Counted from the first letter of the stretch, positions 46,917 through 60,473 are shown. The stretch is DNA of 64,000 nucleotides from Rhizophagus irregularis (GCF_026210795.1 NC_089439.1:2418001-2482000), one strand, 5' to 3'. Notes: generated by a model not told the origin, from the letters alone. Numbers and translations are program-made.

Positions 46917-48967
46917 TTGATGAATAGATGAATAGATGAATATGATGAATTTTGTTATATTAAGTTTTTTATCTTAGCAAGGAAATCGATGATATGAGCT
47001 TATAACTCGATTCTTAAAAAACGTTTAATATGAGTAAGTTTGATACTATTTAACTTCTTTCACAAAAAAAAAAGAATTTTTTTTAGCTTTTTATAAAAAT
47101 TATAAATCACTTAGTAATCAATCATATTAGCCTTTTTATTATTATTGTAAGTAAAATTCTTTAATAATTTTCGCGAAAAGATTCTAATTAATTGCACCAA
47201 TAAAATCAATTGTAATCGGTTTTTTACACGAAATAATCATAATGGTTCAAAAGATTCGTGCGACTTTCTTCATTAATGTTACAAATCTAACAAAGAACTT
47301 TAAGATCTAACTATTAAATGCTTTAGTTTTGTTTAAAAATAGCAATCTTCAATAAATAATTTCTTTTTTCAGATATGTAAACAAAAAAAAATAATATAGC
47401 AAAATACAAAGAACATTTCATTGTATGTAGGATTAATTTAGCTAGAAGTCTACTAGTAGAACTTAATGAACTTTTATGGTTATTATATTAATCATGAGGT
47501 TTAATTCTTATTAATTATACTAACAAAAATTAAATTTGGTAATTATAATGAAATTTTACTTTTACTTTATAATTTGTATAATCTTACTTGAATGGGAAAA
47601 AAAGCCAATCATGTGTCTCAATTCTTTTTTTACGAATTTGGATACCGTTAATTTATTTTAAGTTCAATTAAGAATGTAACAAACAAAAAAATTTAATTTT
47701 ATAATATTTAGGGGTAAACTTTTGAATTAACTTTAAAGGGTTTATTTAAATGTTTTTGTATTACAGTCCTTCATAGTTCAATAACGCGTACTATATGCAA
47801 AAGGACTATGAGAGGATCATACAATATACATAAAATAATAAATAACTAACTAATTGTACAAAAAATTATATATGTGGTATATGTATGTATTTATTAATAC
47901 GAATTAAAATAAATTATACTATTTGTTATCGTACAATTTTCGAGCTCAGACCTTTTTTTATGCCTAAACTTTGTCCTTTGTGTCGATCAATTTTATATTT
48001 ATTTTAGTCGGAATATTCATTCCTTTCCGTTGTACGTCATATCAGCAAATCATAACCTTTTTCGTGCAATAATAATCTTATTGTTATTGTGTTAAGAATT
48101 TTCTGCTGCGTCTGAATTCTTAAAACCACGTTTCCAACATAATTTCCGAACATCCTTTTTTTATCAGTATTTTGAAGAACTTAAATATGATACTTACAAA
48201 AGTATTTGGAGGATTTTTAAAAGCCTTCGATGACTTTTTTTTTTATAAAAATTTATTAATGAATAATATGTCATATACAGCTTAAAAATATTTGGATTTT
48301 TATATCATTATATTTAAATTAAGATATGTCGAGATATGTCGAGAATATGAATAGCATACATTGAGCTCAATAATGTGGAATATTGAAGACAGAATGAACC
48401 CGATAATTTTGAATGATTTGTCATTTTTAGACATGGTTTTCGACATTTTTAGACATCACCGGCCGGACAATAAGACAATAGAGCATGTATGCATATATAA
48501 AAATTATTGCTTTTTTAAGACCTTAGCCCGAATTTCTAAAAATTAAAAAAAGTTGATATCATATTCATGTTTTTCAAATAGAGTAATTAATCGCCAAATT
48601 TTTATTATGCATTCTGCCGGCTCCTACTGCGGTCAATTGTCATTGATAACTTCATAAGGAAATCGTAAAATGAAATCATAGAAGTCAAATAAGGAAGGTA
48701 TTATAAAAAGAAACAATTTGAAAGAAATTATAAAAGGCAAAAATAAAAAGCAAAGGTGTGTATGCTAATTGTTTATCGATATGGAAATATGCTTATTTTA
48801 CCGTTTCTATTTAAACACTCGAATTATGCTATTGTTTTATTTTCGTCGTTTACAAAAAAATTCAGAAAAAAATCTAATTTTTTTTTTCTAGCGAATAAAA
48901 AGATCCTTGAGCTGGAAAAAAAAATCCTTAGCGAAAAAAAAAATAAGAAAAATAAAAATTACTAAAC
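46917..48967. other. AT-rich spacer upstream of helicase 2
   Basis: A short GATGAATA tandem repeat lies at about 46917-46940 and a GATATGTCGA direct repeat at about 48325. No gene is supported. The 5' region of helicase 2 shows no evident similarity to that of helicase 1. Confidence 0.5.
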
Positions 48968-51900
48968 ATGAACGAAGAAGATAATAAAAACGAACATTGG
49001 TTAAGTGAATGGTGCAACAAGTGCCGTTATAAATATATTGATCTTGTCGGTGATTTTGGAGGTAAATATAATATAAATTTATAATTATAATTATGATTTA
49101 TGATTTATGCTAAAAATTTTATATTCATAATTATAGGTAGAGAATTGTTCGTAATAGAGGGTGATAGTTTAATTTTTAAGTTCATATATGATCCTAAAAC
49201 CGACTTACTTAATTTTGGTCAAACTATTAGTGGAGGTCAATTTTTGGCTTTAACTTATTCGATCGAAAATCTTCTTAAAAAATTCAAAGAACGTGAATGC
49301 GTTTTTCATATCGCTTTTTTTGATGTCCATAAATCTATATGGAATAATCGACCAAAATTACGAATTGCAAGAGAAATTATTATTGATCACTTAAAATCTA
49401 ATACAGACATTTCGGTCATTGAATTTAAAGATTGGTGGACTGAAGAATGGAAGAATTATTTAGACAACATGCAACCGTCATTTATTTTAACTGGTGATGG
49501 CTCAACAGAGCATTTAGAAATTAAAGCAGAAAAGGACAATTATAATGATGAAGAAATTGATAAATCAATTTCTAAAATTGCAACAAAAAACTCTTTAAAA
49601 TTGACTATCGTGTTACGAGCATTTATGTTCTTTTCTCTTCACGACAGAGATAAGCCTGTCGCACTTTTACCTGGAATGGAGTTTAGAGATTCACGTGCAC
49701 ATGCTTATGTATTTGAAAGAGGTACTAATTCAAACAACGAAGCTCAAGAGAAGTCGAGTGTTATTAAAATTTTAATTATGAAAGCACTTGAAGTATACGA
49801 TGAAAAATCAAATTGGTTTAAAGGTCCTGTTGAAAATTTCAAATTAACAACATTGAACAAAGATTTATTAACCTCTCAAGAATGTTCATACGTATGGTCA
49901 ATTGGTGGGAAAAGGATCGCGCTCATTTTATTATCTTTGACGGGAGTTTTGTGCAATAATAATGAAAACCGAGATTTTCAATATTTAGCGAAAATATTTT
50001 TACTTCATGTTATTCTTTTGGATTATCTTCCTTTAAAACTAAGAGCTGCACAACCGGTTAGCAATGGAAATACGATTGAAGCTTTCCTTCAAAATTTTTA
50101 TGCTTATAGTGCTAAAGTTTATAGGAGTGAAATTTTTCTTCAGGCAACTCAAAGTATAAAGAGAAATAATCTTTATGATTTTATAGATACACGACTTTTT
50201 GCGTCCTTAATCCAATGTCGATATGAAGAAGTACTAAATTTTAATGATCTTCCTAATGAAATTAAACAACAATTTGATGCGTGTTGGAATCTTTTAAGCC
50301 GATTTTGTGAAAAAAATGGGCTTAATTCTTTAGATATCGATTATATTGAAATTTTTAAAGAAAATTTCCAAATTGAAAATATAGAAATTAATTCAAGTTC
50401 ATCGGTCGATAACCGAGAGACAACACTTCTTTCATTTAAACATGAGTTTTTTGAAGAATATTTTGAAGATATGAATTTGAAGATTCCCGAAGATTCAAAT
50501 GTAAAAATTGATAAATGTCAATATGAATTAATTGGGAACGTTCAATATGAGGATGTCACACATTGGCATTCTACAAACCCAATCATTGTTACAAATAGAT
50601 CAGATTCCCATTCCCATTTCAATAAAAGTAAGAATTCTTTTGAGAGAAAAAGATCTCAGAAATATGCGAGACACTTAGAAAGATGTGCGGCTTCATTAAA
50701 TGGAACACAAGGATACTATACACAAAACATAATAGTGGCAAAAACAATTGGAAAATCATCAGGAGTTAAAAAAATATCTACTTGTGCAATAAAGGCAAAA
50801 AAGAAAATTGAAAAAGGAAGGCTACAAAATTCCTTGGAACTTTCTGAAAAATGTCTTGATAAGGCATTGGAAGAAATTTTAAAAGTTAAAAATATAAAAG
50901 AAAAAATTAATCTTTTGGATAACAAACTTGAAAAAAAAGACAAAATCACACATCCATTTATTATGTTTAGAGGTCAATTCAAGAAATTGGAATTCTTGAT
51001 GGAACTTTGGGCCGAACATTGTAAAACATTTAACGTGAAAAATGACTGGATAATTCCTGTAGAAATATTGCATCAAGTATTTTATATAGTACAAAATATT
51101 CCAAATTATTTGGATGACAAGCGAAAGGAAAATTTAATTGAAGTTTTAAATCGACTTAAATTTACCAACTGTAAAAACAATTTGGAAAGAAATGTTAAAG
51201 TTTCAAATGAAAACAATGAAAATAATGAAAATCTCCCATCGTTTGATTTTAATTTACCTGAAGATTCGATCGATTTATCTATTGAAATGTCTGACGCTAG
51301 ATTTCAAATGTTATACGCGGGTCATTTAATGGATCGAAATACAAATTCGATGGATGATCCGCGAGTTCCATTCAAGCCAGGTAATTTCTTTTTTTTTTAA
51401 AATAAAAAAAAAATTGATATAAGAAATTTTAACAATATGTAATTTTTTATTAGATGATTGGCAAGTTGAGGTTTTAGATGTAATTGATAAAAACGAATCT
51501 GCATTAATTTGTTGTCCAACTTCATCGGGAAAAACTTTCATTTCATTTTATGCGATGGAAAAAGTTCTTCGGGAAAGTGATGATGGAATTTTAGTATATG
51601 TTGCTCCTACTAAAGCTTTGGTTAATCAAGTAACAGCTGAGATTTATGGTCGTTTTAAGAAAAATTATAAACACGGCAACAAAACAACCTGGGGTATATA
51701 TACTCGAGAATATCGCGAAAATCATGAGAAATGTCAAATTCTTGTAACGGTCCCACAAATACTTGAAATATTAGTCTTATCTCCGCAACGTATTTCGTGG
51801 GCTCGAAATATAAAAAGAATCATTTTTGATGAGGTAATTATTCACAATATTTGACCGCCGATTTTATTTATTTATTGTTTCTTTTTTACGTCAAAATTAA

Positions 51901-54515
51901 CTAAATTTATTTATCTCCTTCAAAAGGTTCATATGATTGGATTAGATGGGGAAGAACATTATGATCGTTTATTGCTATTAAGCAAGTCTTCTCCAATTTT
52001 AGCCCTTTCAGCTACCATTGGGAATCCAGAAACATTTCATAAGTGGATAGCTAAATCTAAAGAAATTCATGGGCCTCCAATGAGACTCATCAAATCAACA
52101 AAAAGGTTTTCAGATTTACAACCATACGTGTATTTGCCAAGATTTCCATTAACTTTGCCTTCTAAGACAACAGTGAATTCAAGAGAACAACAACAACAAA
52201 GTAATAACATAATTCTCGTCAATCCATTATTTTCTTTATCAATGAACACATTAAAAGAACATGGTTTACCTAGCGACATGACCCTTGTTCCATCTCAATG
52301 TGTTCAACTTTGGAATGTAATGAAAAAACATATGGGCAATAATTCACCTGATGGATTTGATAAGTTAGATCCTGATATTTATTTCAGAGACATCGGTTAT
52401 ATTGTCAAAGATGATGCTGATAGATACGAACAAGAACTTAAAAAAGTTTTTATAAATTATGCAAAAGATGATCCTACAAATAAAATAATAAAATCAACTA
52501 TCGAAGAATTAGGAACTGAAGTTAAAAATAGATTTATAGAACTAGAATCAACAGCTACTGATGGATTAGATGTTTATGGAGATAAATTTCCTGAGGTGGG
52601 AATTATGCCATTGTTATACGAGTTATCAGCACAAGATAAACTTCCGGCTATTTTATTTCATTTTAACAGAGAAGGATGCGTTGAACTTGCATTGCAAATT
52701 TTGAAACAATTAGAATTAGGAGAGGAGAAGAAAAGAGCCAATAATCCGGAATATCAGAATAAAAAGAAAGATGCAACATGTCAAAAAGAAAATCATGGGA
52801 AGGAAACAAAGAGAAAACGAGACTTAAAGACTAAAGGAAATACTACTCAGTGTGAATATTATTCGGAAATAGAAGGACATGATCCTGATTTCACTTTTAT
52901 AAATCGAAAAGACCAAGTTACTTCAGAGGAGTTTGAAAAAATAATAGAATCAGCACGTCAAAAAATGGGAAATAATTCTAAATTATTGATGGCATTAGAA
53001 AGAGGTATTGGCGTACATCACTCTGGTCTTTCCAAGAAATATTTAAGCGCCGTTGAAATTCTCTTCAGACGTCGTCATTTACGAGTTGTAATTGCAACTG
53101 GTTCTTTAGCTCTTGGTATAAATATGCCATGCAGAACGGTGGTATTTGTTGGAGATTCAAATTTTCTTACTGCTTTACAATATAGACAAATGTCTGGAAG
53201 GTCAGGAAGAAGAGGATTTGACCCTATAGGTCATGTAATATTTTTTGGTATTACTCTTACAAAGATAAAAAGACTTCTTATGTCCGAGTTGCCAAGTCTT
53301 TCAGGGCATTTTCCATTAACAACAACCCTTGTTTTACGTTCTTTTAATCTTCTTAACCAATGTAAGAATCAGAATGTGAATGATTATAATTATGCCAAAG
53401 ATATTATTAAAGGATTATTTGGTAAATCTTTTTTCTGTCTTGGTAAGGAATATTTATCTGAACAAATTAAGCATCATTTGAGATTTTCTATTGAGTATTT
53501 GATGCGCGAAAATCTTTTAGATCAAAATGGCAATGTAATCAATTTATCTGCCATGGTCTCACATTTATATTATGTTGAACCGAGTAATTTCGCATTTTCT
53601 AATTTATTTAAACATGGAGTGTTTCACAAAATTTGTTCGAAGTTGAGAACAAACTCTTCACAAGAAGTAATGGATGAATTGGTTTTGATTCTTTCTTACC
53701 TATTTAATAGAGTTAGATTGCGTAAAATTTCCAGAAACTTAAATACACATTCGAAATATCCTTCAAAAGTCATCTTACCTCCTTTACCGGAAGATGTTAA
53801 TTATATTTTAAAGAGTCACAATGAACGAGTTTTGAATATATATACCGATTATGTCATAACATACGCGAGAAATAATAATTCTAAGTTGGGTCCCGATAAT
53901 ATCTTACCTTTAACATTAACCGAAATTCCTTTTAAGTCTATGGATCAAGCTTTATTAAAGGAAGATCCATTAATTTCTAAACTTGAATCAATGGCGATTT
54001 CATTTGTTGCTCGATCACCTTTTATTGCTATGTGTAGTTCTTTAGGTGATGTTTTTGTTGATTTAGAAGATTTAACAAATCACACTCATAGTGAAATATT
54101 TTTGGATCTTCATAGTATACCTTTTATTAAAACAGATGAAAATATTAATGCATATATATATGATTTTTTCTCTCACGGCCAAGAAAGAGCTCTTGTTGAA
54201 GCAAATGGATTAAGATTCGGTGAAGTTTTACAGGTATGTATTGTAATTCTGTTTTAAAATAATTTATTTGTTATTTTTTATAATCCATGAAATATTAACT
54301 TTAATATTAACTTTTTTATTTTTTAGGATTTATATGATTTTCGTTTGATTCTTTTGACGTTAGTTAGTTCTTTAAGGATTAGAATCCAAGAGATAAGTAA
54401 AAAATCAGAATTAGAAAAAAATTTGGTTGAGGAGGAAAAACTTGTTCTTGAAGGATTTGAGAGGGTTCTAAATCGGTTCGATGAAAAATATTCAAAATCT
54501 TGGAAAAGAAAATAA
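48968..54515 (+). CDS. DDX60-like DExH RNA helicase, copy 2
   Basis: Five exons: 48968-49061, 49137-51380, 51454-51833, 51927-54233, 54327-54515; about 1737 residues. Structure and intron positions equal copy 1. Motifs: DDWQ (780-783), Walker A PTSSGKT (lysine 806), motif II DEVH (905-908, against DEIH in copy 1), SAT (934-936), GIGVHHSGL, TGSLALGINMP, and QMSGRSGRRGFD (1327-1338). The linker between the two RecA-like domains is shorter than in copy 1 and lacks the proline-rich PPELETSIPTIFDWE part. The N-terminal region is the most diverged. Exon 3 and the end of exon 2 are nearly identical between copies, including intron 2, which hints at gene conversion. Function as for copy 1: ATP-dependent RNA helicase of the Ski2-like group, with a fungal role not known. 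A decayed third copy follows at 57.4 kb. Confidence 0.9.
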
Positions 54516-55730
54516 ATTTAGAATCAGCGTTATTATATTATTAGAGTAGTCTTTTTATGGCTTATAAATTATTTAATTATTTAAATTAAATCATTTTATG
54601 AACTTTAAAGTTTTTGTATGTAAAATAAGATGTATAAAAAAAAAATAAATAAAATAAAATATTAATAGAACAATAATACAGTAACCGAATAACGAGGTCT
54701 GAGCGACTAACCAAAGTTGGACGTGAAAATTTTGGAGCAGCCGTTATTAATACGGTTGACAATATAAACATGTCCCTTCGAATTTTCACATCTAATAGTG
54801 TGTTTTATAAATTTAATAACATGATGTAATAAACAATAACAAATATGCATCAGCAGGTAAAGTTGTCAAGAGATTTCTGCAATAAATTATGATTATCGCG
54901 ACTGTAATAATTTTTTTATCGTCTTCTCCCAATCCCATCATTTTTCATAAATTTATTTTAAATATCAGGCGAACATTAATAAACCTTTTAATAAGCATTT
55001 TCATGAATAGTATTTTGATTCAATACTAAAGCAACAGTATTTTCTTTCGCTACAAAATTATACTCATTATACATAGTAAATACTTGTGAATTTATTAGAT
55101 ACCCATGGAATAACAGACTTATCTCATTGTTATGACGTATACACCGATGGATTTTATTCTTTTTTATACCGGTCAAAAAAATTCATCGGTGTACATAATA
55201 CTGATGGCCATCATCATGCAAATTACCCGCGTAATCTTGATGTGATCACATTTGACCGATATAAATCTAATTGAAATATATTGTTTTTTGAAATATTTTT
55301 TATGCCCCTTTTTAAAGAAAGAAATTTAATGATATATATAACATTGGACAATCTATATTTAAATATTATTTGTATCCCCATTTTTTGTATTATATAAGCG
55401 CAAAATAAATCAATACAATTAAAGATCCTTTGCAACCAAGCAATCCGATCTTAATTTGAGGATTCCTATTTAATTTCCGGATTCATTTATAATTGTCCGG
55501 ATAAAACATCCTGGGATTACCGTTTGGATTTGTTAACGGACCTTGTTCGACTTAAATTATCGGATACGGACTTCCGTGTAATATTTTCGTCAAATACACT
55601 CCCCTGACGAGCATTGTAATAATCAGTTTTTTTATGAGTTTTGATTTGAAATTTCTCAACAACTTACATGTTAATTTATGTTCAAATTTTTTTATTGAAA
55701 AATCATATCAATAAACTTTTATTTACATCT
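54516..55730. other. Spacer after helicase 2
   Basis: Balanced-composition frames exist on both strands at 54660-54830 and 54988-55274, but none matches a known family and opposite strands compete, so none is called. The rest is AT-rich. Confidence 0.4.
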
Positions 55731-55734
55731 ATTA

Positions 55735-57010
55735 ATATCGGGTAGGATTCCCTTTGGCTTTAACTACAGCTTAGACACGTCTGCTCCAGATTTTAATAGA
55801 TTGATAGATTGATTCATCTAACTTAAACACTCCTCCTCCGACAAATTGAATAATTCAACCTCGTTTTTTGGTAAAGGGACGAAGACGCTCTAATTCATCC
55901 CAAATATTTCCAAAAAAAAAATCAAACTAATATTTATAAAAAGACAAACTATAGAAGAGAGATGAAAAGAATAAAAAAAAAATTTAAATTGATTATGAAT
56001 TGAGATAATAAATTTATATTTATAAAAAGACGAACTATAGAAGAGAGATGAAAAGAATAAAAAAATATTAAATTGATTATGAATTGAGATAATAAATTTA
56101 TATTTATGAAAGGCGAACTATAGAAGAGAGATGAAATCGATTGGACTTTGCGCCAGATATTATTATCTGAAATCCAACGCAAAGTTGATCTTGGAAAAAA
56201 AAAGAAAAAAAATAAAGAATTTAAAGAAACAAAATAAAAAATATGGGTAAAAGATTCACACGATGAATTTGAGAGTTATCATCTTGGAATATATAATTAT
56301 TTTGATTGTCCAACCCTTCTAAATAAGGTAATAAGTGGTTATCTAAGACATTAATATAATCATTTGCGTTCTCTCTACCATGAACTTGAACTAGAGGTCA
56401 TCAATGAACTGAAACATCCCCAAACCATGACACCCTTACGGCCTGATTTAAAAGTTGGAACTAAGCAATCAACATTATATTTTTCTTTGGGTTTCCTTCA
56501 AACATAATCACGGCCATCTCCTCTAAACACTTCAAACCGTGACTTGTCGCTCCATATAATAAAATTCCATTCTTCTTTCCAGTCAAGTCGTTCTTTTGTT
56601 CACTCCAAACGTATCTTACGGTTCCTTTCATTTACAAAGGGTTTTCTCTTACCAACTCGGCCACAAAATCCTTCTTTGTATAGATAACGTTATATAGTAC
56701 GAGAACCATACATTGGTAGATGTTGATTCAACAAAATTTATTAGTTAAAACATTTAGGGAAGACTTTCTATCCTTTTTTACCAAACGAACAAGGTGACGT
56801 GTATCTCTTTCAGTTAGTTTAGGCTGTGGTCCAGGACGTGGAGGTGGTTTTATCTCACCAGTATTTTTGTAAAATGTAATAACTCTATAGACAATACATT
56901 TCTCAAAATTGATTTATAATTATAGGAACTGGGACTCCGCATTTCCATTTCCAAGCACCGATAATTTGATTATGCTCTTCCTCAGTAAGTTCTCTTCGTT
57001 TTATGGCCAT
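55735..57010 (-). pseudogene. Tc1/mariner transposase, inactivated
   Basis: Read on the minus strand from ATG 57010: RRELTEEEHNQIIGAWKWK (N-terminal helix-turn-helix), RPGPQPKLTERD, the first catalytic Asp in IIWSDKSRF (56547-56545), GVMVWGCF, the second catalytic Asp region YIFQDDNSQIHR (about 56285), then a break, RWISDNNIW, another break, NIWDELERL, and a C-terminal AKGNPTRY-like end. The enzyme would cut and paste a TA-flanked element. Lesions: several stops and frameshifts, loss of the DLNPIE block including the third catalytic residue (the residue before NIWDE is Gly instead of Glu), and a minisatellite inserted at 55931-56136. No clear terminal inverted repeats were found, so the ends given are those of the coding remnant. 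Confidence 0.85.
55931..56136. repeat. Minisatellite of about 85 bp inside the transposase
   Basis: Unit TATTTATAAAAAGAC(A/G)AACTATAGAAG... starts at 55931, 56017 and 56101, giving about 2.4 copies with few differences. It splits the transposase between the second and third catalytic regions. Its expansion postdates the loss of function or caused it. Confidence 0.8.
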
Positions 57011-57399
57011 TAGGACGGAAAGAAAAAATAATAATTACATTATGCAACAGTAGAGGTAAACCAAAAAAAAAAATTTTTATTATGTACTTTATATATAAAG
57101 CCCCTGAAAATCATTGCCGATTATATCTAATTTTAGTAATCCCCTGTCAGGTTAATGCGAATTTTACGTCATATCACTCGAATCACGCAAGTAACATATA
57201 TGTCCTTATTAAAATTAGTGGATTTATAAGTTGAGCAAAAATTCGGGATCGATATAACGCATGTGTAATCACGCGATTTAAATAATACGATGCTAAATTT
57301 GTTTCTTACCAGGCGAATTATTCTTTAATTAGCAAAGTCAAAATCGAAGTCAAGAAAATAAAATAATGAAATTTTCTTTGAATTCAACATCTAATGGAT
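57011..57399. other. Spacer between transposase and helicase remnant
   Basis: AT-rich. The helicase remnant may begin inside this stretch, but similarity is too weak before about 57400. Confidence 0.4.
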
Positions 57400-58070
57400 A
57401 TTTTTAGCCTTATTGATTCACGAAAACAGGCAGCAATAATTACCGCCTAAGATTTACACTTCATGCGCGAAAACCTTATAGATCTAAATGGCAATTTAAT
57501 AAATTTATTGTGAATTGAAGTCCTTGCAAGAAGTAGTAATTAACAAATGAACGAATGAATCGATTTTAATTATTTCTCACCTGTCTAATAATATTAAATG
57601 GCGTAAACTAATATTTCTAGGTTTACTACTTTACCACGGAGATCAGATGATGTCATATTAACGAGTTCAAAATAATTTTCATATGAACTGTGAAACCCTT
57701 CTAAAACTATGAATACAGTATCATGGATGATGATTCAATCTTTGTTAGAGAAACCGAAGATGAATCCATGGCGACTTCATTTAGTTGTTGCTCGATCCCT
57801 TTATTACTACTATATGATATGTATGATATGTGTGATTAATTTAGTAGAACACAGTATACTTTTCATTGTAACATTTTTATGTATGTACGTACTGTGATGA
57901 TTTCTCTCGGATTAGATTAAAAAAATAATCCAATAATTTATTTCGAAATAATCTTAATTTCCTTTGGTTTTTTTTCTTTAGTTTTCTTTATTTTTGATAA
58001 TAGAAATTAGGTAATAAGTAAATTAGGATAAAATTTTCTTGGAGCCAGGATCTAAAATAGTTTGATTAAA
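57400..58070 (+). pseudogene. Decayed third DDX60-like helicase, C-terminal part
   Basis: Patches match helicases 1 and 2 in the same order and strand. CATGCGCGAAAACCTTATAGATC...AATGGCAATTTAATAAATTTAT (57463-57510) corresponds to the MRENLLDQNGNLINLS line near 40025. AAGAAGTAGTAATT...TTCTCACCTGTCTAATA corresponds to the segment near 53665-53705. ATGGCGACTTCATTTAGTTG...GCTCGATCCCTTTATTA (57768-57806) corresponds to SMAISFVARSPFIA. ACAGTATACTTTTCATTG corresponds to the HSIPFIKT line. AGGTAATAAGTAAATTAGGATAA (about 58010) corresponds to exon 5. Between these the sequence is deleted or scrambled and carries many stops. The helicase core is absent. It is an old relic of a third tandem copy. Confidence 0.8.
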
Positions 58071-58991
58071 AACGCAAAAGAAAAATTAAAATATTTTATT
58101 ATTTGATTATTGAATTATTGTGCAATTTTTATATAGCATCAAAAATAAATAGAATAGAAAGGAATAATAATTACTAAAGCTCTCTATATTCAAAAGCCTA
58201 GTACTCCGGATAGTTTTGTATCTTCCCATCAAGATGCCTTATTAACCATGGCTTCCAAGAACGTCACCAGCTCTGAAATAAACTAGATCTAGTACTCCAA
58301 CCGATTTTTTTCATTCTTTGAATGGATATGCAAACCAATGGCTAGACCAAAGATGTATTTAAGAGGAACGTGAAAAATAATTTAATATGCGGCGCCTCAC
58401 ATTATCATGCGTTTTGAACTCCTACCTTAACTGGTTTGAAGTTTAACACATCATGATTTCCCGTAGATGCACCATAGCACCGAATTTAATTATGTACTAA
58501 AAGACTCCTGGAATTTTTACACAAATATATCTATATTAATTAATATATATCTGAAAATTATATTTATTGAAAAAAAAACTCGGAAAAAGTTTAACCGGTC
58601 AACCGTATCATTGAGTGGCGTATTCATAAGTTTATGCATGTGATTGTCATCATTACTTAAACTATTAAAAAATTGGAAAAGATCAGAACATAATAGAATC
58701 AAACAATAAGAGCATTTTTATTTCTTTATTTTAAAATACTTATCATGCATAATCAGAAGATACACAAAGCCCATTTATAATATATTAAGTATTCAATTGT
58801 TTCGCAACATGAAAGAAATTCTTTCCCAAAGTAACGTGATTCATATATTTTGAATGAAACTTTGTTTTACAGAATGATTAGCCTTTTTTCCCCATATCCG
58901 AACTTTACCGAAATATTTAGCCGATTTAAATTTCCCTATTTAAACAAATTAAAAAATAAGCGATTTTTCTCTCGTTAAAAAATAAGAAAAG
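58071..58991. other. Spacer upstream of the F-box gene
   Basis: AT-rich, with no gene recognised; it must hold the F-box gene's promoter. Confidence 0.5.
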
Positions 58992-60452
58992 ATGGGATCA
59001 TACTTGGTTTCATCATGTTTGGAAAGAATCTTTTCCTATCTTCTTGAGGAAGAAGAAGAATTACAATGTAAAGAAAGTAAAACTAAAAACTACAAATTAA
59101 TTAATTTGTACTCTTGCACATTAGTATCAAGATACTGGTGTAAAATATCAACTCCAGTTTTATATTCTTATCCTTTTCATAATTTTCGTAATATATCTTA
59201 CGGTGTTAATGTTCCACTTTTCATATTTACCTATAAATTTTATAATTATTACAAACTAATTCGTACATTGCTAAAATGTATACCTCGATCCGAAATAAAT
59301 AAAGGAAAAGTGTACAATGAACAAAAATCAACATCTCCACCCACTTTCAATTACATCTCTTTTATCCGTGGTTTAATTGTTGATAAACTTTTATTTGAAC
59401 CCCAAGAAGTATGCATATATTATAAAGAAACGTGGTTATCTGACAATTATGATCCCGAAAGGATAACAACAGAGTCAGCTATTCAGATGATGAATCAATT
59501 TGTGAAATTCTTATTTAATAATTGCAATAACCTCGAAATACTTGAATTTCCTTATTTTCCAAAATTTAATGTCTTCAATAATGTTATTACTTCTTTAATT
59601 TCGACTAATAACAATGGAAACAATAAGATAGCAAAGTTGAGAGAATTTCACTTTAAAAATCATTCAAACTTAAAACCAATTTCACAAATTTTATCAACTA
59701 TTTCCAAAAATTCTTATAATATAAAATTCCTTTATAATGAAGATATTAACAATTCCTATGTGGCAAATCATTTATCTCATTTAATAAGTAAACAGAATAA
59801 CTTACGTTATTTGATATTATCAAAAAGTATCAATAGGTTAGATTCACCTAATTTACCCAATGTTGAGAATATTGAAGATTGTATTTTTAAATCACTATAT
59901 ATACAAAGGGATTCATTAAAAGTTTTAGAACTCAAAAACTTTTGTTTTGCAAATATGGACCAAAATGCGTTAAACTCGTTAAGCATGTTAGAAAACCTCT
60001 CAGAATTAAAATTAATCAATTGTAGCTATATAATGGCTATAAAATCTAACTTAATTTATTGGGCAAAAAATTTAACAAAGCTGGAAACGATGGAATTTAA
60101 ACCGGCAATAATCTCAAATCCAGAAACTCAACAAACAGAATTAGACATTCCCGAAGACTTTTTAATTCGATTGTTTGAATCATCATCTCGCACTCTGACA
60201 AAATTAGTATTAGAATACGAGTATGACCAAAATATCAAAATAACCAGGAACATTCATCTTTTACGTTCGTTAGCTTATTTAGTAATTCCTGAAACATACG
60301 AATTAAATTCTATACTTCATTCTTGTCACAAGTTGGTTTATGTATTAATATTAACAAATAATATAAACAAACCAAAATATTCAGAATTTTATCGTTCCTC
60401 TGTGGATGAACCTTTTGTTAAATCAAAATTTCCTTACTTCAATTATTATTAA
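58992..60452 (+). CDS. F-box-like protein with LRR-like C-terminal region
   Basis: Single exon, 486 residues, typical of the expanded F-box family of these fungi. The N-terminal F-box is LVSSCLERIFSYL...LYSCTLVSRYWCKISTPVLYSYPF (residues 4-63), with a glutamate/lysine-rich insert between its first and second helix. The F-box would dock to Skp1 in an SCF ubiquitin ligase. Residues from about 150 to 480 contain irregular leucine-rich units such as NCNNLEILEFPYFPKF, LRYLILSKSINRL, DSLKVLELKNF, LENLSELKLINC, LTKLVLEYEYD, expected to form a curved substrate-binding solenoid. The start ATG is preceded by AAAAG. No introns or breaks are seen, so it is probably functional; the substrate is unknown. 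The stop is followed after 21 bases by a MITE. Confidence 0.85.
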   Translation: MGSYLVSSCLERIFSYLLEEEEELQCKESKTKNYKLINLYSCTLVSRYWCKISTPVLYSYPFHNFRNISYGVNVPLFIFTYKFYNYYKLIRTLLKCIPRSEINKGKVYNEQKSTSPPTFNYISFIRGLIVDKLLFEPQEVCIYYKETWLSDNYDPERITTESAIQMMNQFVKFLFNNCNNLEILEFPYFPKFNVFNNVITSLISTNNNGNNKIAKLREFHFKNHSNLKPISQILSTISKNSYNIKFLYNEDINNSYVANHLSHLISKQNNLRYLILSKSINRLDSPNLPNVENIEDCIFKSLYIQRDSLKVLELKNFCFANMDQNALNSLSMLENLSELKLINCSYIMAIKSNLIYWAKNLTKLETMEFKPAIISNPETQQTELDIPEDFLIRLFESSSRTLTKLVLEYEYDQNIKITRNIHLLRSLAYLVIPETYELNSILHSCHKLVYVLILTNNINKPKYSEFYRSSVDEPFVKSKFPYFNYY

Positions 60453-60473
60453 TAAGCTTGTTTAATAAGTATG

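Noticed and set aside
50716-51541. Minus-strand ORFs inside the helicase genes
   Set aside because: They are antisense shadows of the long helicase exons and appear at equivalent places in both copies.
54660-55274. Competing plus and minus frames with balanced composition
   Set aside because: No family recognised, no start or splice logic, and both strands score alike.
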